DNA of 32,630 bases from an uncultured Prochlorococcus sp. (GTDB lineage: Bacteria > Cyanobacteriota > Cyanobacteriia > PCC-6307 > Cyanobiaceae), in the NCBI GenBank assembly GCA_902617605.1, contig CACMXO010000011.1:1-32630 (forward strand). The letters are read 5' to 3'. A model generated the notes under the pieces. That model did not search any database, was not told where the DNA came from, and saw only the letters and a list, made by a program, of their open reading frames with translations. Each line of letters begins with the position of its first letter. Position 1 is the stretch's first letter. The position numbers and the translations under genes are program-made. Shown here one piece after another: positions 19,561 to 28,925 of the stretch.

Positions 19561-20355
19561 TCAAGAATTGTTTGGCCAATCTGATTGCATCAGATTCATA
19601 ATCAATTTGAACCAATGATTAATCAATAATTCCTTTAAATTTTTCCCTAGAGATTCATTTGCTCCTCTACTATCTCCAATAACACCTGATTTACTGAAGT
19701 CGTCAGTAAGCCAAGCAGTAGGCGCATTGCCCTCTAGACTCCAACCATCTGGGATCTCTACTTTATTACCCTCATTTGGGCGTTCATCACCTACTAATTC
19801 CGGTTTTAAAGCCAGCATCAAACTTGTTTCAGCTAAAGAAGCATGAAGCCCATCCTCAATCTCAGTTTTTGTTAACAATTCGCTCAATCCATTCACACCA
19901 CTCCATAAGAAACAAGGGAAAACTGCCATCCCTGGTGCGACACTTCTTAGCTCTCTTGCAGCTGTATTTAAAAGTGAAATTTGGCCTCCATGTCCATTAA
20001 TTAATATCAATCTTTTTAAACCCATTTCAGATAATTGACCTCCCACTTCCTTTATCATTGACGTTATTAAATTTGAGGAAAGTGAAATTGTCCCGGCAAA
20101 ACCCTTATGTTCTGGAGAAAAACCAATATATTGGGTTGGGAGTTTTTTTAATGGAATATCAGCAGAGAATAATTTAAAAACTTCGCTAATAATTTCATCA
20201 ACAAAAATACTGTCTGTAGCAAGAGGCAAATGCGGCCCATGTTGCTCGACAGCACCGAATGGCCAAATCACTGTTGATCTTTTGTTTTTTGCAAAACACT
20301 CAATTTCTTGCCAATTTAAATATTCAAATTTATTAGGTATTGGTTTAAAGTTCAT
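19561..20355 (-). CDS. Creatininase-family amidohydrolase
   Basis: A 264-residue metal-dependent hydrolase of the creatininase/MftE family. Recognisable parts are VIWPFGAVEQHGPHLPLATDS (about 29-49, with metal-binding Glu, His and Asp), LILINGHGG (about 120-128) and DGLHASLAETSLML (about 168-181). The family acts on cyclic amides or peptide-derived substrates; the substrate here is unknown, and creatinine is unlikely. ATG start. It is 111 nt upstream of ado on the same strand and 66 nt from the divergent S1-domain gene. Confidence 0.88.
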   Translation of the reverse strand: MNFKPIPNKFEYLNWQEIECFAKNKRSTVIWPFGAVEQHGPHLPLATDSIFVDEIISEVFKLFSADIPLKKLPTQYIGFSPEHKGFAGTISLSSNLITSMIKEVGGQLSEMGLKRLILINGHGGQISLLNTAARELRSVAPGMAVFPCFLWSGVNGLSELLTKTEIEDGLHASLAETSLMLALKPELVGDERPNEGNKVEIPDGWSLEGNAPTAWLTDDFSKSGVIGDSRGANESLGKNLKELLINHWFKLIMNLMQSDWPNNS

Positions 20356-20421
20356 TAATTTTAATTTTGAGTACTAACATTTAGAGTATGTTAATAATTA
20401 ATTATTCTTATTTTACCTACG

Positions 20422-21627
20422 ATGGGAGTCAGTAATAAAAATGCCCAAGATAATATCCAACCAAAGGGCAATAAAAAACCTCTTCAGGTACTTCACATAA
20501 GCAAGAAAGATACTCAAGAAATAAATATTGAGAAAACCATTTCGCAAGAAGAAATTAAAAAAGAAGGTATCGCAATCAAACCGCAAATCATTAAAAATGA
20601 TCCAGTAAAAAAAATTGAGGACAATAATGAAAACTCCAAAGAATTTGATATTTCTCAACAAAATTTAACTCAACAAGACTTAAATAGACCACTTAATTTT
20701 TCTGAGCAAAACACAGATTTTCAATTAGAAAGAACAGTTGATGAATTCGATTTTGATGAAAGTGCTTTTTTGGAGGCTTTAAATGCAAATGAGCCAATTG
20801 GTGCTACAGGAGAAACAATTTCAGGTAAGGTTATAGCAATTGAAAGTGATGGACTATATGTTGACATTGGCGGAAAAGCACCTGGTTATATGCCCAAAAA
20901 AGAATGTGGTTTGGGTGTCATCACTAACTTTAAAGAAAAGTTTTCTATAGGTCTTGAAATGGAAGTTTTGGTTATCAAAGAACAAAATGCTGATGGGATG
21001 GTAACAGTTAGCGCTCGGGCATTAATTCTCAGGGAAAGTTGGGAGAAAGTATCAAGCTCCGCAAAAAATGGAGAATTAATTAACGTTTTAATTAATGGAT
21101 TTAACAGAGGTGGGCTTACTTGTGATGTAGATGGATTAAGAGGATTCATCCCAAGATCCCAACTTGAAGATGGTAAAGATTATCAATCTTTTGTTGGCAA
21201 AACTCTTAAAGTAGCGTTTCTTGAGGTGAATCCAGAATCCAGAAAATTAGTTCTTTCTGAAAAGAAAGCATCATTAGTTTCTAAACTTACAAGTTTAGAG
21301 TTAGGTCAATTAATTGAAGGAGAAGTTTTGGCAGTAAAACCATATGGCTTCTTTATAGATTTGGGTGGAGCTAGTGGACTACTTCATCAATCCTCACTAA
21401 CAAATGGATCGATTCGTTCTTTAAGAGAAGTTTTTAGAGAAGGTGAAATGATAAAAGCTTTAATATCTGAAATAGACCTTGAAAAAGGTCGTATTGGTCT
21501 TAATACAGCACTTCTAGAAAACTCTGCGGGAGAATTAATTATTGATAAGCAAAAAGTTATGCAAGAAGCTTCAGAGAGAGCACTAAAAACTAAAGCACTC
21601 TTCGATAAAAAAGAACAAGATAAATGA
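20422..21627 (+). CDS. S1-domain RNA-binding protein, ribosomal protein S1-like
   Basis: A 401-residue protein with a charged, probably disordered N-terminus (about 1-115) and three S1 domains: about 132-200 (SGKVIAIESDGLYVDIGG), 218-285 (VLINGFNRGGLTCDVDG) and 302-370 (EGEVLAVKPYGFFIDLGG). Cyanobacteria keep two S1-like genes; this appears to be the second form (rps1b/nbp1 type), whose role is mRNA binding at the ribosome or RNA metabolism. Its stop overlaps the start of the next gene as ATGA, so the two are translationally coupled. Confidence 0.88.
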   Translation: MGVSNKNAQDNIQPKGNKKPLQVLHISKKDTQEINIEKTISQEEIKKEGIAIKPQIIKNDPVKKIEDNNENSKEFDISQQNLTQQDLNRPLNFSEQNTDFQLERTVDEFDFDESAFLEALNANEPIGATGETISGKVIAIESDGLYVDIGGKAPGYMPKKECGLGVITNFKEKFSIGLEMEVLVIKEQNADGMVTVSARALILRESWEKVSSSAKNGELINVLINGFNRGGLTCDVDGLRGFIPRSQLEDGKDYQSFVGKTLKVAFLEVNPESRKLVLSEKKASLVSKLTSLELGQLIEGEVLAVKPYGFFIDLGGASGLLHQSSLTNGSIRSLREVFREGEMIKALISEIDLEKGRIGLNTALLENSAGELIIDKQKVMQEASERALKTKALFDKKEQDK

Positions 21628-22529
21628 ACATTAATAAAAAAATGGAGACAGGTCTTAAATTAAAAATTTCAGATTGGGAATTAGACTTTTACTCAAGGCC
21701 AATTATTGAATCAAATGGAAAAAAAAGGTGGGAATTAATTATTTGCTCTACAAAAAGTTATAAAACAGAAAATGTTTTTCTTTGGAATAAAAAATGCCCT
21801 GCTAATGAAGTTAATTCAGTGTGGCTTACAAAGGCACTAAATGAAGCAATAAGTGAAGCAAAAAAACAAGGGTGGGGGAAACCTTCTGTAGTTCGATTCT
21901 GGAGGTCGTCAATGAAATCTATCATTAAGAAATCTCTGGAGGCCGTAAGTATTGAGGCTATTGTAAGTAGGAGAACTTACAATTTATTAGATAGAATCGA
22001 ATTTCTTGAAAAAGAGATTTATCCAAAGGAAAAAGGTTATGTAAGAGGTGTATTAGCTCCTACTTTTACTTCTAAAATGGAAAACCCTCCTACACCTCTA
22101 CCAGAAGCAGTAAGGGGTGATGCTTTAACTATCTCTGAAATAACAATTAACGAATTAAAATCAGCAGAAAATTGGCCTATGGAATTTGGAGATATTTTCC
22201 CAATTCAGCAAGATTTAGATGATAATTACTTAGTTCCAGGATTAAGACTTTTCAGCAAAGATAGATCGTTGGCACTTTCTGCATGGTTTAGTTGTTTAGA
22301 ACCTATTAAATTAGTAGTAAATAAGAACCAACTCATACTTGAAGCTTCAGAAGACGATAAGTGGTTGGTAACTGATTTACCAGAAAAAGATGCAAACATT
22401 TTGAATACAAAGTTTTTAGAGAATAAAAAAAATTCTTTTGGTTATCAATTTATTTCCATACAATCAACACCGTATATCGAAAAATTTGCAGGATTCTGGA
22501 TCTTAAGAGATATTGAATTAATTTCATAA
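21624..22529 (+). CDS. Tab2/Atab2-like (DUF1092) RNA-binding protein
   Basis: Homologue of the protein that in algae and plants is needed for translation of photosystem mRNAs, such as psaB. The 301 residues include WELDFYSRPI (about 14-23), WELIICS, VRFWRSSM (about 92-99), and ENWPMEFGDIFP with the later ALSAWFSCLEPI, all marks of the family. ATG start overlapping the S1-domain gene stop by 4 nt. The pairing of two RNA-binding genes suggests a shared role in translation. Confidence 0.85.
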   Translation: MNINKKMETGLKLKISDWELDFYSRPIIESNGKKRWELIICSTKSYKTENVFLWNKKCPANEVNSVWLTKALNEAISEAKKQGWGKPSVVRFWRSSMKSIIKKSLEAVSIEAIVSRRTYNLLDRIEFLEKEIYPKEKGYVRGVLAPTFTSKMENPPTPLPEAVRGDALTISEITINELKSAENWPMEFGDIFPIQQDLDDNYLVPGLRLFSKDRSLALSAWFSCLEPIKLVVNKNQLILEASEDDKWLVTDLPEKDANILNTKFLENKKNSFGYQFISIQSTPYIEKFAGFWILRDIELIS

Positions 22530-22538
22530 ATTCAGTTT

Positions 22539-22554
22539 AGGAGCAGGAACTATT
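22539..22554 (+). promoter_or_regulatory. Shine-Dalgarno and AUU start of the PgeF-like gene
   Basis: AGGAG at 22539-22543 is followed after 8 nt by ATT at 22552-22554, in frame with the PgeF-like protein. No ATG, GTG or TTG occurs between the upstream stop (22519-22521) and GTG 22759 in this frame. A strong ribosome site is notable here because most genes in the window lack one. Confidence 0.65.
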
Positions 22555-23334
22555 CCTTACAAAGAAATATATTTCTCAAAAAATGAAATTTATATTCAAA
22601 ACAAAAAATTTGAGTATTATTCATCACCTATACTCAGTCAAAATAATTTCAAACATGCCTACTTCACAAAGTCTTGCTCTGAGAAATTTATTCAATTATT
22701 AGGGAATCACTTTAATAAAAATTCTATAAATTGTGTTTCCAATCAAATTCACAGTAATGTGATAGTTTTTGGATCTTATTCGCAAAAAGGAAATAAGACT
22801 GATGCAGATGGTCTTATTGGCAATAAGTGTAGTCAAAACTTATGGGTTTACACAGCTGATTGTATGCCAATATTTTTCGCAGATAAAAGGACAAGAAATG
22901 TAGCAACCTTGCATTGTGGAAGAAAAGGTTTAGAAAAAAAAATTATAAAAAATCTTGTAAAAATTTTCGATACTTTGGGGACATCTAGAGATGACTTACT
23001 TGTTGCAATAGGACCAGCGATTTCCAAGGAACATTATCTAGTTGATAAAATAACACTCAAAGAATTTTATAGAAAGGTCAAAAACAAAAACGAAACTTTA
23101 AAATTGACCAAAACTAAAAAGGATCTTTGTTTTAGTGATTCAAATCACTTCATAGAACAAAACTTAAATCAACTTGATCTAAAAAGATCTGCATATAGAC
23201 AACTTTTAAATGAGAAAATCCCTAATACAAATATAGACATCTCAAATTTATGCACATACAAATTCAATAATGAATTTTATTCCTGGAGAAGGAGCAAAAC
23301 AATCTCGAGACAATGGAATCTTATTTGCTCATAA
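22552..23334 (+). CDS. PgeF/YfiH-family multicopper-fold protein, probable AUU start
   Basis: Laccase-domain (DUF152, YfiH/PgeF) protein; family members act as purine nucleoside enzymes or edit peptidoglycan precursors. From ATT 22552 it is 260 residues, matching the family's usual 240-260. Catalytic residues then fall at H67 (QIHSN), C104 (TADCMP) and H121 (LHCGRKG), with spacing like that of E. coli H71, C107 and H124. The first canonical start, GTG 22759, would give 191 residues and lose H67 and the HAYFTKS strand. It lies 22 nt behind the Tab2-like gene. Confidence 0.82.
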   Translation: MPYKEIYFSKNEIYIQNKKFEYYSSPILSQNNFKHAYFTKSCSEKFIQLLGNHFNKNSINCVSNQIHSNVIVFGSYSQKGNKTDADGLIGNKCSQNLWVYTADCMPIFFADKRTRNVATLHCGRKGLEKKIIKNLVKIFDTLGTSRDDLLVAIGPAISKEHYLVDKITLKEFYRKVKNKNETLKLTKTKKDLCFSDSNHFIEQNLNQLDLKRSAYRQLLNEKIPNTNIDISNLCTYKFNNEFYSWRRSKTISRQWNLICS

Positions 23335-23340
23335 AGATAA

Positions 23341-23691
23341 TTAACTTGGACAAATTTCACTATTTAAGTTTTTAGCGACCAATAATTCCGTCATCTCCTT
23401 AGTACCTTTAATATTAAAAACTTTGGCTAACAAAACATTCTCTTTGAATCCAAAAGGCTTTATTTTAACTTTGCTCCCCCTTGGGAATTCACTCTTAAGC
23501 AGATTAGTTGCTTCAATCTCATCATTTTTATTTACATCAACACAAAATAATCCAATAGTTAAATTTCTGTTTTGATCCCCCACCAAAATAGTATTTGAAC
23601 TTTTAATTTGAAGAATTTCGGCTGAGTTTACTATTAAAGGATGAAGGACAATCAAGCAGATTATAATTAAAATTTTTGATAATTTTTTCAA
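23341..23691 (-). CDS. Secreted nuclease-like (SNase-fold) protein, probably non-catalytic
   Basis: A 116-residue protein with a signal peptide (residues 1-23: KK, then LIIICLIVLHPLIV, cleavage near NSA-EI). The rest resembles a thermonuclease OB fold: TIGLFCVD and EATNLLKSEFPRGSKVKIKPF followed by LLAKVFN. The arginine that precedes the VD turn in active nucleases is a glycine here, and the GR of the YGR-LA motif is missing, so catalysis is doubtful. The TTG start at 23689-23691 is the only one giving the signal peptide. Function unknown; a binding role is possible. Confidence 0.72.
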   Translation of the reverse strand: MKKLSKILIIICLIVLHPLIVNSAEILQIKSSNTILVGDQNRNLTIGLFCVDVNKNDEIEATNLLKSEFPRGSKVKIKPFGFKENVLLAKVFNIKGTKEMTELLVAKNLNSEICPS

Positions 23692-23759
23692 TTCAGAAAT
23701 ATCTAAGTTTTTAAATTATCTTAAAGTTAATTTTTTAAAATGACGAATTTTAAAAAAAA

Positions 23760-25523
23760 TTAGTCTTCACAATTAACATATCCAACCATTTGAGCATTAC
23801 TTTTACCAGGAGGAACCATTGGATAACAATTTTCACCTCTTCTGACAAGGATATTAATCAAGGCAGGGCCATCATGGTCAAGCGCATTTATTAATTGATT
23901 CTGTAATTGTTTTCTATCAGAAATTAAGTACCCTTTAACTCCAAAAGACTCCGCAAGTTTTACAAAATCAGGCTCACCACAACTCATATCAGATGAGGAA
24001 TATCTTTCATCATAGAAACTTTCCTGCCATTGTCTTACCATCCCTTGCCAGCGGTTATTGATAATAATCAATTTCACCTTTAAACCATATTGAGATAGGG
24101 TTCCTAATTCCTGAATATTCATTAAGACACTTGCATCTCCTGCAATACAAATTACATCTGAATTGGGTAAGGCTGCTTTTACTCCAATTGCCGCTGGTAA
24201 TCCAAAACCCATAGTTCCTAAGCCTGCACTACTAATCCATTTTCTTGGAGAATTCCTAAGATATTGAGCAGCCCACATCTGATGCTGTCCTACATCTGTA
24301 GTTATATAAGCTTCTGGTGAAAGTTCCCTTACTTTTAAGAGAACTTCCTGAGGATAAATTTCTCCTTCTTTAGGTGGGTCATATAAAGGGTGTTTATGTT
24401 TCCAAAAATCAATTTTTTCTAACCAGTTTTTCGTCTGACAAGTAAATTTGTTTTTTAGAGTTTGTTCATTAATTTTCAACAAAGCTTTTGAAACATCAGC
24501 AACAATTGCAACATCAACACGTCTATTTTTATTAACTTCTGCTGGGTCGATATCTATATGAATTACCTTTGCATTAGGTGCAAAAGTATCTAATTTTCCT
24601 GTCACCCTATCATCGAATCTAGCTCCAATAGCAATTAAAAGATCGCATTCTGTAACAGCAAAATTTGCATAAGCAGTTCCATGCATTCCTAACATCCCTA
24701 CTGACAAATTGTCTTTTTCATCAAAAGCACCCTTCCCCATTAAGGTAGTGGTAACTGGTATTTGATAATTCTTTGCCAAAGTTTTTATTTCATCATGAGC
24801 TCCTGAAGATATTGCCCCACCTCCTACGTAAAGAAGAGGTCTTTGAGAATCTTCAATTAATTTAATTGCTTTGTTAATTTCGCAATGATTAATTTCTCCA
24901 TTCCTTTTAAATCCTTTAGGAATAATCTCACCAGGCAAAACTCTTTGGTAATTAAAAAACTCCTGACCTACATCTTTGGGTATATCAATTAAAACAGGGC
25001 CAGGCCTTCCAGATGAGGCTATAAAAAAAGCTTCAGAAACTACTTTCGCGATATCTGAGGGATCTCTTATTACCCATGAATGTTTCACTATTGGAAGAGT
25101 TATCCCAAAAATATCAGTTTCTTGAAAAGCGTCTGTCCCTATAGCAGGTCTTGGGACTTGACCTGTAACTACAACTAGAGGGACTGAATCCATTTGCGCA
25201 GTGGCGATTCCAGTTACCAAATTTGTTGCACCTGGGCCTGAGGTTCCAAAACATACTCCTACTTCACCAGTAGATCTTGCATATCCATCAGCCGCATGTG
25301 AACCACCTTGTTCATGCCTAACCATATAGTGCTTTAACCAACCATCTTGTTCTGCCTTATGAACAGCATCATATATTGGTAGTATGGCTCCTCCAGGATA
25401 TCCAAATATAACTTTTACTCCATGAATTTTTAAAGAATCCATTAGTGCATCTGCACCAGTTATCCAAACTGGATTTTCATGTTTTGAACTACCCTTTGAA
25501 AAGGATCTCGATGTAAGGGTCAC
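23760..25523 (-). CDS. ilvB: Acetolactate synthase large subunit
   Basis: Thiamine-diphosphate enzyme that makes acetolactate or acetohydroxybutyrate for branched-chain amino acids. The 587-residue protein has [12 protein letters not shown] with the catalytic glutamate in [15 protein letters not shown], the FAD-binding middle domain ([14 protein letters not shown]), and the ThDP motif [19 protein letters not shown]. The start is GTG at 25521-25523. It lies 68 nt upstream of the nuclease-like gene and 136 nt downstream of hemH. Confidence 0.98.
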   Translation of the reverse strand: MTLTSRSFSKGSSKHENPVWITGADALMDSLKIHGVKVIFGYPGGAILPIYDAVHKAEQDGWLKHYMVRHEQGGSHAADGYARSTGEVGVCFGTSGPGATNLVTGIATAQMDSVPLVVVTGQVPRPAIGTDAFQETDIFGITLPIVKHSWVIRDPSDIAKVVSEAFFIASSGRPGPVLIDIPKDVGQEFFNYQRVLPGEIIPKGFKRNGEINHCEINKAIKLIEDSQRPLLYVGGGAISSGAHDEIKTLAKNYQIPVTTTLMGKGAFDEKDNLSVGMLGMHGTAYANFAVTECDLLIAIGARFDDRVTGKLDTFAPNAKVIHIDIDPAEVNKNRRVDVAIVADVSKALLKINEQTLKNKFTCQTKNWLEKIDFWKHKHPLYDPPKEGEIYPQEVLLKVRELSPEAYITTDVGQHQMWAAQYLRNSPRKWISSAGLGTMGFGLPAAIGVKAALPNSDVICIAGDASVLMNIQELGTLSQYGLKVKLIIINNRWQGMVRQWQESFYDERYSSSDMSCGEPDFVKLAESFGVKGYLISDRKQLQNQLINALDHDGPALINILVRRGENCYPMVPPGKSNAQMVGYVNCED

Positions 25524-25659
25524 TAAAGAAATTCAATATTTACTATAAATATTAAACTTAATTAAATACTTTTGCCTCATTTAGAAATGTAATGTCAGAA
25601 ATATATTCAAAAAAATCTTTTAAAAAATTTAAAAATTTTCAAATAAAAATTAATTTTTT

Positions 25660-26835
25660 TTATAAAATGCCTAATTTATGCAGAGGTCCAGATCCTGAAA
25701 TAAGTTCAATAAAAAGCACAAGAAAAATAATCATTGCAACCCTTCCGTTCCAAACCTCTGAACTATTATTCCAACCCCATTGCCACTTCTCCTGAGGATA
25801 AAGTTTAACTTTTTCAGGTAACTGAGAAGCCTCCTCTATATTTACTAGAGGCCCTTCCAAGCAGGAAATCACTAGATCACTAAGACCCTCAATAAAAGTA
25901 GGATGAGTATTTAGGGCCTTAACTCTCCGAAAGTTTTTTATACCAGCCTTCTCAGCAATTTCTTTATATTCAATATCAATTTCTTGCAATGTTTCGATAT
26001 GCTCTCCAACGAAACTTATAGGGACCACTATTAGATCATTAACATTTGACCTTCCAAGATCAGTTAACACTTCCTCTGTATAAGGCTTCAACCATTCAAC
26101 AGGACCAACTCTACTTTGATAAGAAAGAGTATGAGGGTTACTATGACCTAAACATTTTTCCAGCTCATTTATAATTAATAAAGAACAATCTTCAATTTGT
26201 TGTTTGTAAGGGTCTCCAGCTTCCTCTACGTAACTCTTAGGAACTCCATGAGCAGTGAAAAATATATGGGCTTTTGAAGGTGATTCACAAATTGAAATCT
26301 GTTCAGAAATTAATTCAACCATAGACTTTAAATAACCTGTTTGACTGAACCAACTCCTTACACATCTCATTGGAACCTTCTTAAATTCATCATCAGAATC
26401 TCGCAATTTTTTTAATTCTCTAAAGCTCGAACCACTAGTACTTATGGAAAAATGCGGATATAAGGGGATTACAACAACTTGATCTATGCCATCTGCTTTC
26501 ATATCAGCAATTGCTGATTCGGTAAAAGGATGCCAATACCTCATTGCGATGTAGGTAGTGGCATTAAACCCTTTGTCCCTTAATTTAGATTGTAATTCTC
26601 TTGCTTGTTGTTCAGTTATCCTTCTGATAGGTGAACCTCCACCTATGGAAAGGTAGGCCTGTTGTGAAGTAGTACTCCTGAGCGTGCTAATTAACCAAGC
26701 TAGGGGCTTTTGAAAAGCAGGGAAAGGGGTTCTGATGATTTCTGGATCAGAAAAAAGATTGTATAAAAATGGGCCGACATCAGTAATGCGTTCAGGCCCT
26801 CCTAAATTCATTAGTAAGACGCCTATTTTATCCAT
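25660..26835 (-). CDS. hemH: Ferrochelatase with C-terminal Hlip/CAB-like domain
   Basis: Inserts ferrous iron into protoporphyrin IX. In this 391-residue protein residues 1-320 are the chelatase: LLMNLGGPE, the active-site histidine in [13 protein letters not shown] and the conserved glutamate in [10 protein letters not shown]. From about 351 a linker and one membrane helix follow with the chlorophyll-binding motif ExxNGRxAM (E360 to M368), as in high-light-inducible proteins. This fusion is typical of cyanobacterial and plastid ferrochelatase and ties heme synthesis to the membrane and to chlorophyll. ATG start. Confidence 0.97.
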   Translation of the reverse strand: MDKIGVLLMNLGGPERITDVGPFLYNLFSDPEIIRTPFPAFQKPLAWLISTLRSTTSQQAYLSIGGGSPIRRITEQQARELQSKLRDKGFNATTYIAMRYWHPFTESAIADMKADGIDQVVVIPLYPHFSISTSGSSFRELKKLRDSDDEFKKVPMRCVRSWFSQTGYLKSMVELISEQISICESPSKAHIFFTAHGVPKSYVEEAGDPYKQQIEDCSLLIINELEKCLGHSNPHTLSYQSRVGPVEWLKPYTEEVLTDLGRSNVNDLIVVPISFVGEHIETLQEIDIEYKEIAEKAGIKNFRRVKALNTHPTFIEGLSDLVISCLEGPLVNIEEASQLPEKVKLYPQEKWQWGWNNSSEVWNGRVAMIIFLVLFIELISGSGPLHKLGIL

Positions 26836-26900
26836 TTAAAATTTATGGAGATTGAAAATCAACATTAAAAACGTCATTATTAGATCAATTATATAAGTAA

Positions 26901-28070
26901 ATGAACGTAATTCAGGAAATTAATAATGTCAATGATAAATTTGCTACTCAAGGCAGCAAGCTTAAAATTGAGAAAAGAGGAGAGAAATTAAATATTCGTG
27001 GTTCACTACCCTCTAAAGAAGATAACAATAACTTTAAAATTCAAAGAATATCTCTTGGCTTAAAGGCTGATATTTCAGGATTAGAGGAAGCCAAAAAAAA
27101 ATTACAATTAATCAATTTGCAATTGGAATTGAATCAATTTGATTGGATTAATTGGATAGGCAAACCTTATAAAAAGGAAATAAAAGATGGTCTTGAATTC
27201 CCAAAAAGATTAAATCAATTTGAGGAATTTTTTTTTAAAGAAAATAAAAGTGATTTTCGAACCAGCACTAGAAAAACTACTTGGAGAAGTTCTTACAAAC
27301 CATATATGAAAAGAATATTAAATATTTACAATGACTATGAGAATGCAGCCTTAGAAAAAATATTTCAAAAAACACTTGAAAGTTATAAGGAAGGTACCAG
27401 GAGTAGGAAACAATGCGCTACTTCTTTAAGTGTTTTGGCTAAGTTTTTGGACATTAAACTACCAGAAGATTGGAAATTAAATTCTAGAGGATATGGTCTG
27501 AAAAAAGCAGGATTTAGGGATCTTCCTAAAGACGAATTAATAGAGAAACTGTGGGAGACGATACCAAACAAGTCTTGGAAATTCGTTTTTGGTTTGATGG
27601 CTACATATGGATTAAGAAATCATGAAGTATTTTTTTGTGACTTAAGTTCTCTTACTAATTTTGGGGACAAAATTATAAGAGTTTTGCCTACGACTAAAAC
27701 TGGGGAACATCAAGTTTGGCCATTTCATCCTGAATGGGTGGAAAAGTTTGAATTATCAAAACTTGGCGAAAATCCAGAACTTTTACCAAACATTAATAGA
27801 GACCTCAAAGTTACAACCTTACAGAACATTGGAAAAAAAATTACAGACCAGTTTAAGCGCTACTCTTTGCAAATAAAACCTTATGATCTAAGGCATGCTT
27901 GGGCAGTTAGAACAATTTTTTATGATTTACCTGATACTGTGGCTGCCAGAATGATGGGACATTCAGTTAGTTTACATACTCAAACTTATCACCACTGGAT
28001 TACTAAAAGAGATCAACAACAGGCAGTAAATAATGCACTTTTAAAAGTTAAAAGAGTTAAAAATATTTAA
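26901..28070 (+). CDS. Tyrosine recombinase/phage-type integrase, orphan
   Basis: A 389-residue protein with an N-terminal SAM-like DNA-binding region (about 100-185) and a C-terminal catalytic domain. Visible catalytic residues are R239 (YGLRNHEV), K266 (TTKTGEH), R331 (PYDLRHAW), H354 (MMGHS) and the nucleophile Y363 (TQTYHHW). The HxxR box reads Y328-D-L-R, so its histidine is replaced by tyrosine. No tRNA, att repeat, excisionase or phage gene lies next to it, and neighbours are core genes. It may be a resident recombinase rather than part of a recent island. ATG start. Confidence 0.9.
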   Translation: MNVIQEINNVNDKFATQGSKLKIEKRGEKLNIRGSLPSKEDNNNFKIQRISLGLKADISGLEEAKKKLQLINLQLELNQFDWINWIGKPYKKEIKDGLEFPKRLNQFEEFFFKENKSDFRTSTRKTTWRSSYKPYMKRILNIYNDYENAALEKIFQKTLESYKEGTRSRKQCATSLSVLAKFLDIKLPEDWKLNSRGYGLKKAGFRDLPKDELIEKLWETIPNKSWKFVFGLMATYGLRNHEVFFCDLSSLTNFGDKIIRVLPTTKTGEHQVWPFHPEWVEKFELSKLGENPELLPNINRDLKVTTLQNIGKKITDQFKRYSLQIKPYDLRHAWAVRTIFYDLPDTVAARMMGHSVSLHTQTYHHWITKRDQQQAVNNALLKVKRVKNI

Positions 28071-28104
28071 AGATTTATAATAATTTAATAAAATTTAGGG
28101 TCAC

Positions 28105-28797
28105 ATGCAACAGAAACCTTCATTTTCCGAGAAAAATTTTAACCTCGATAATCAAGCAAATAAACTTGGAATGGGGGGTAAATTATCACCGGATAGCGAT
28201 GAGAGCTCATATAAAAAAAGAATGCAGCAAAGAAAAGATATTCAAGCCGAAAGACTACAAATTAGAAAAACAAAAAAAGGATTATTGATTGTTTTTACAG
28301 GAAATGGCAAGGGTAAGACAACTGCATCTTTAGGTATGGCTTTAAGGACAATAGGGCATGGTTATAAAGTGGCGATAATTCAATTTATCAAGGGAGGCTG
28401 GACCACTGGAGAAGAAAAAGCACTAAAAAACTTTTCTTCAAACCTATCTTGGCATTCATTAGGAGAGGGATTTACTTGGGAAACTCAAGACAGAATAAGA
28501 GATGAAAAATTAGTTCAGGAGGCGTGGCAATTAGCCAAAAAATACATCCAAAACGAATCTTATAAACTTATCATTCTTGATGAAATTAATATTGCCACAA
28601 AACTTGGTTATCTTGCACCCGAAGAAATAATCACTTTTTTAAAAAGCTTAAATAATAGAAAAAATCATATTGTTTTTACTGGAAGGGGAGCATCTGATTC
28701 AATTGTTAATTACGCTGATCTAGTTACAGAGATGAAACTAATAAGACATCCATTTAAAGAACAAGGAATAAAAGCACAAAAGTGTATTGAATTTTAG
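28105..28797 (+). CDS. cobO: Cob(I)alamin adenosyltransferase
   Basis: Transfers the adenosyl group of ATP to corrinoids to make adenosylcobalamin. The 230-residue protein has a charged N-terminal extension (1-58), the P-loop GNGKGKT (66-72), VAIIQFIKGGWTTGEE (about 92-107), ILDEIN and HIVFTGRGA, the pattern of the CobO/BtuR family. ATG start, 34 nt after the recombinase gene. Prochlorococcus makes a pseudocobalamin, so the substrate is likely that corrinoid; this comes from group knowledge. Confidence 0.94.
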   Translation: MQQKPSFSEKNFNLDNQANKLGMGGKLSPDSDESSYKKRMQQRKDIQAERLQIRKTKKGLLIVFTGNGKGKTTASLGMALRTIGHGYKVAIIQFIKGGWTTGEEKALKNFSSNLSWHSLGEGFTWETQDRIRDEKLVQEAWQLAKKYIQNESYKLIILDEINIATKLGYLAPEEIITFLKSLNNRKNHIVFTGRGASDSIVNYADLVTEMKLIRHPFKEQGIKAQKCIEF

Positions 28798-28925
28798 TTT
28801 AAGTAAATTATTATTTAAAATTTTCTTTAGGCAAGTTTAGAAATGTTTAAAGACGCAAGCAATATCTGAACAAAAAATAAATTTGGTGCATTTACTTGCT
28901 AATGTCTTAAAAGTACAATTGATGA

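Noticed and set aside
20393-20406. 14-bp palindrome AATAATTAATTATT before the S1-domain gene
   Set aside because: Pure A/T in an AT-rich spacer; expected often by chance and not informative.
22759-23334. GTG 22759 as the start of the PgeF-like gene
   Set aside because: It deletes the conserved first strand and catalytic histidine, which are encoded in frame just upstream behind a good Shine-Dalgarno.
25592-25795. 67-codon plus-strand frame across the hemH 3' end
   Set aside because: Mostly antisense to the conserved Hlip-like tail of ferrochelatase, with low-complexity Lys/Phe start.
26901-28797. A recent mobile island around the tyrosine recombinase
   Set aside because: No flanking repeats, tRNA, phage or cargo genes seen, and codon use and AT content look like the neighbours.
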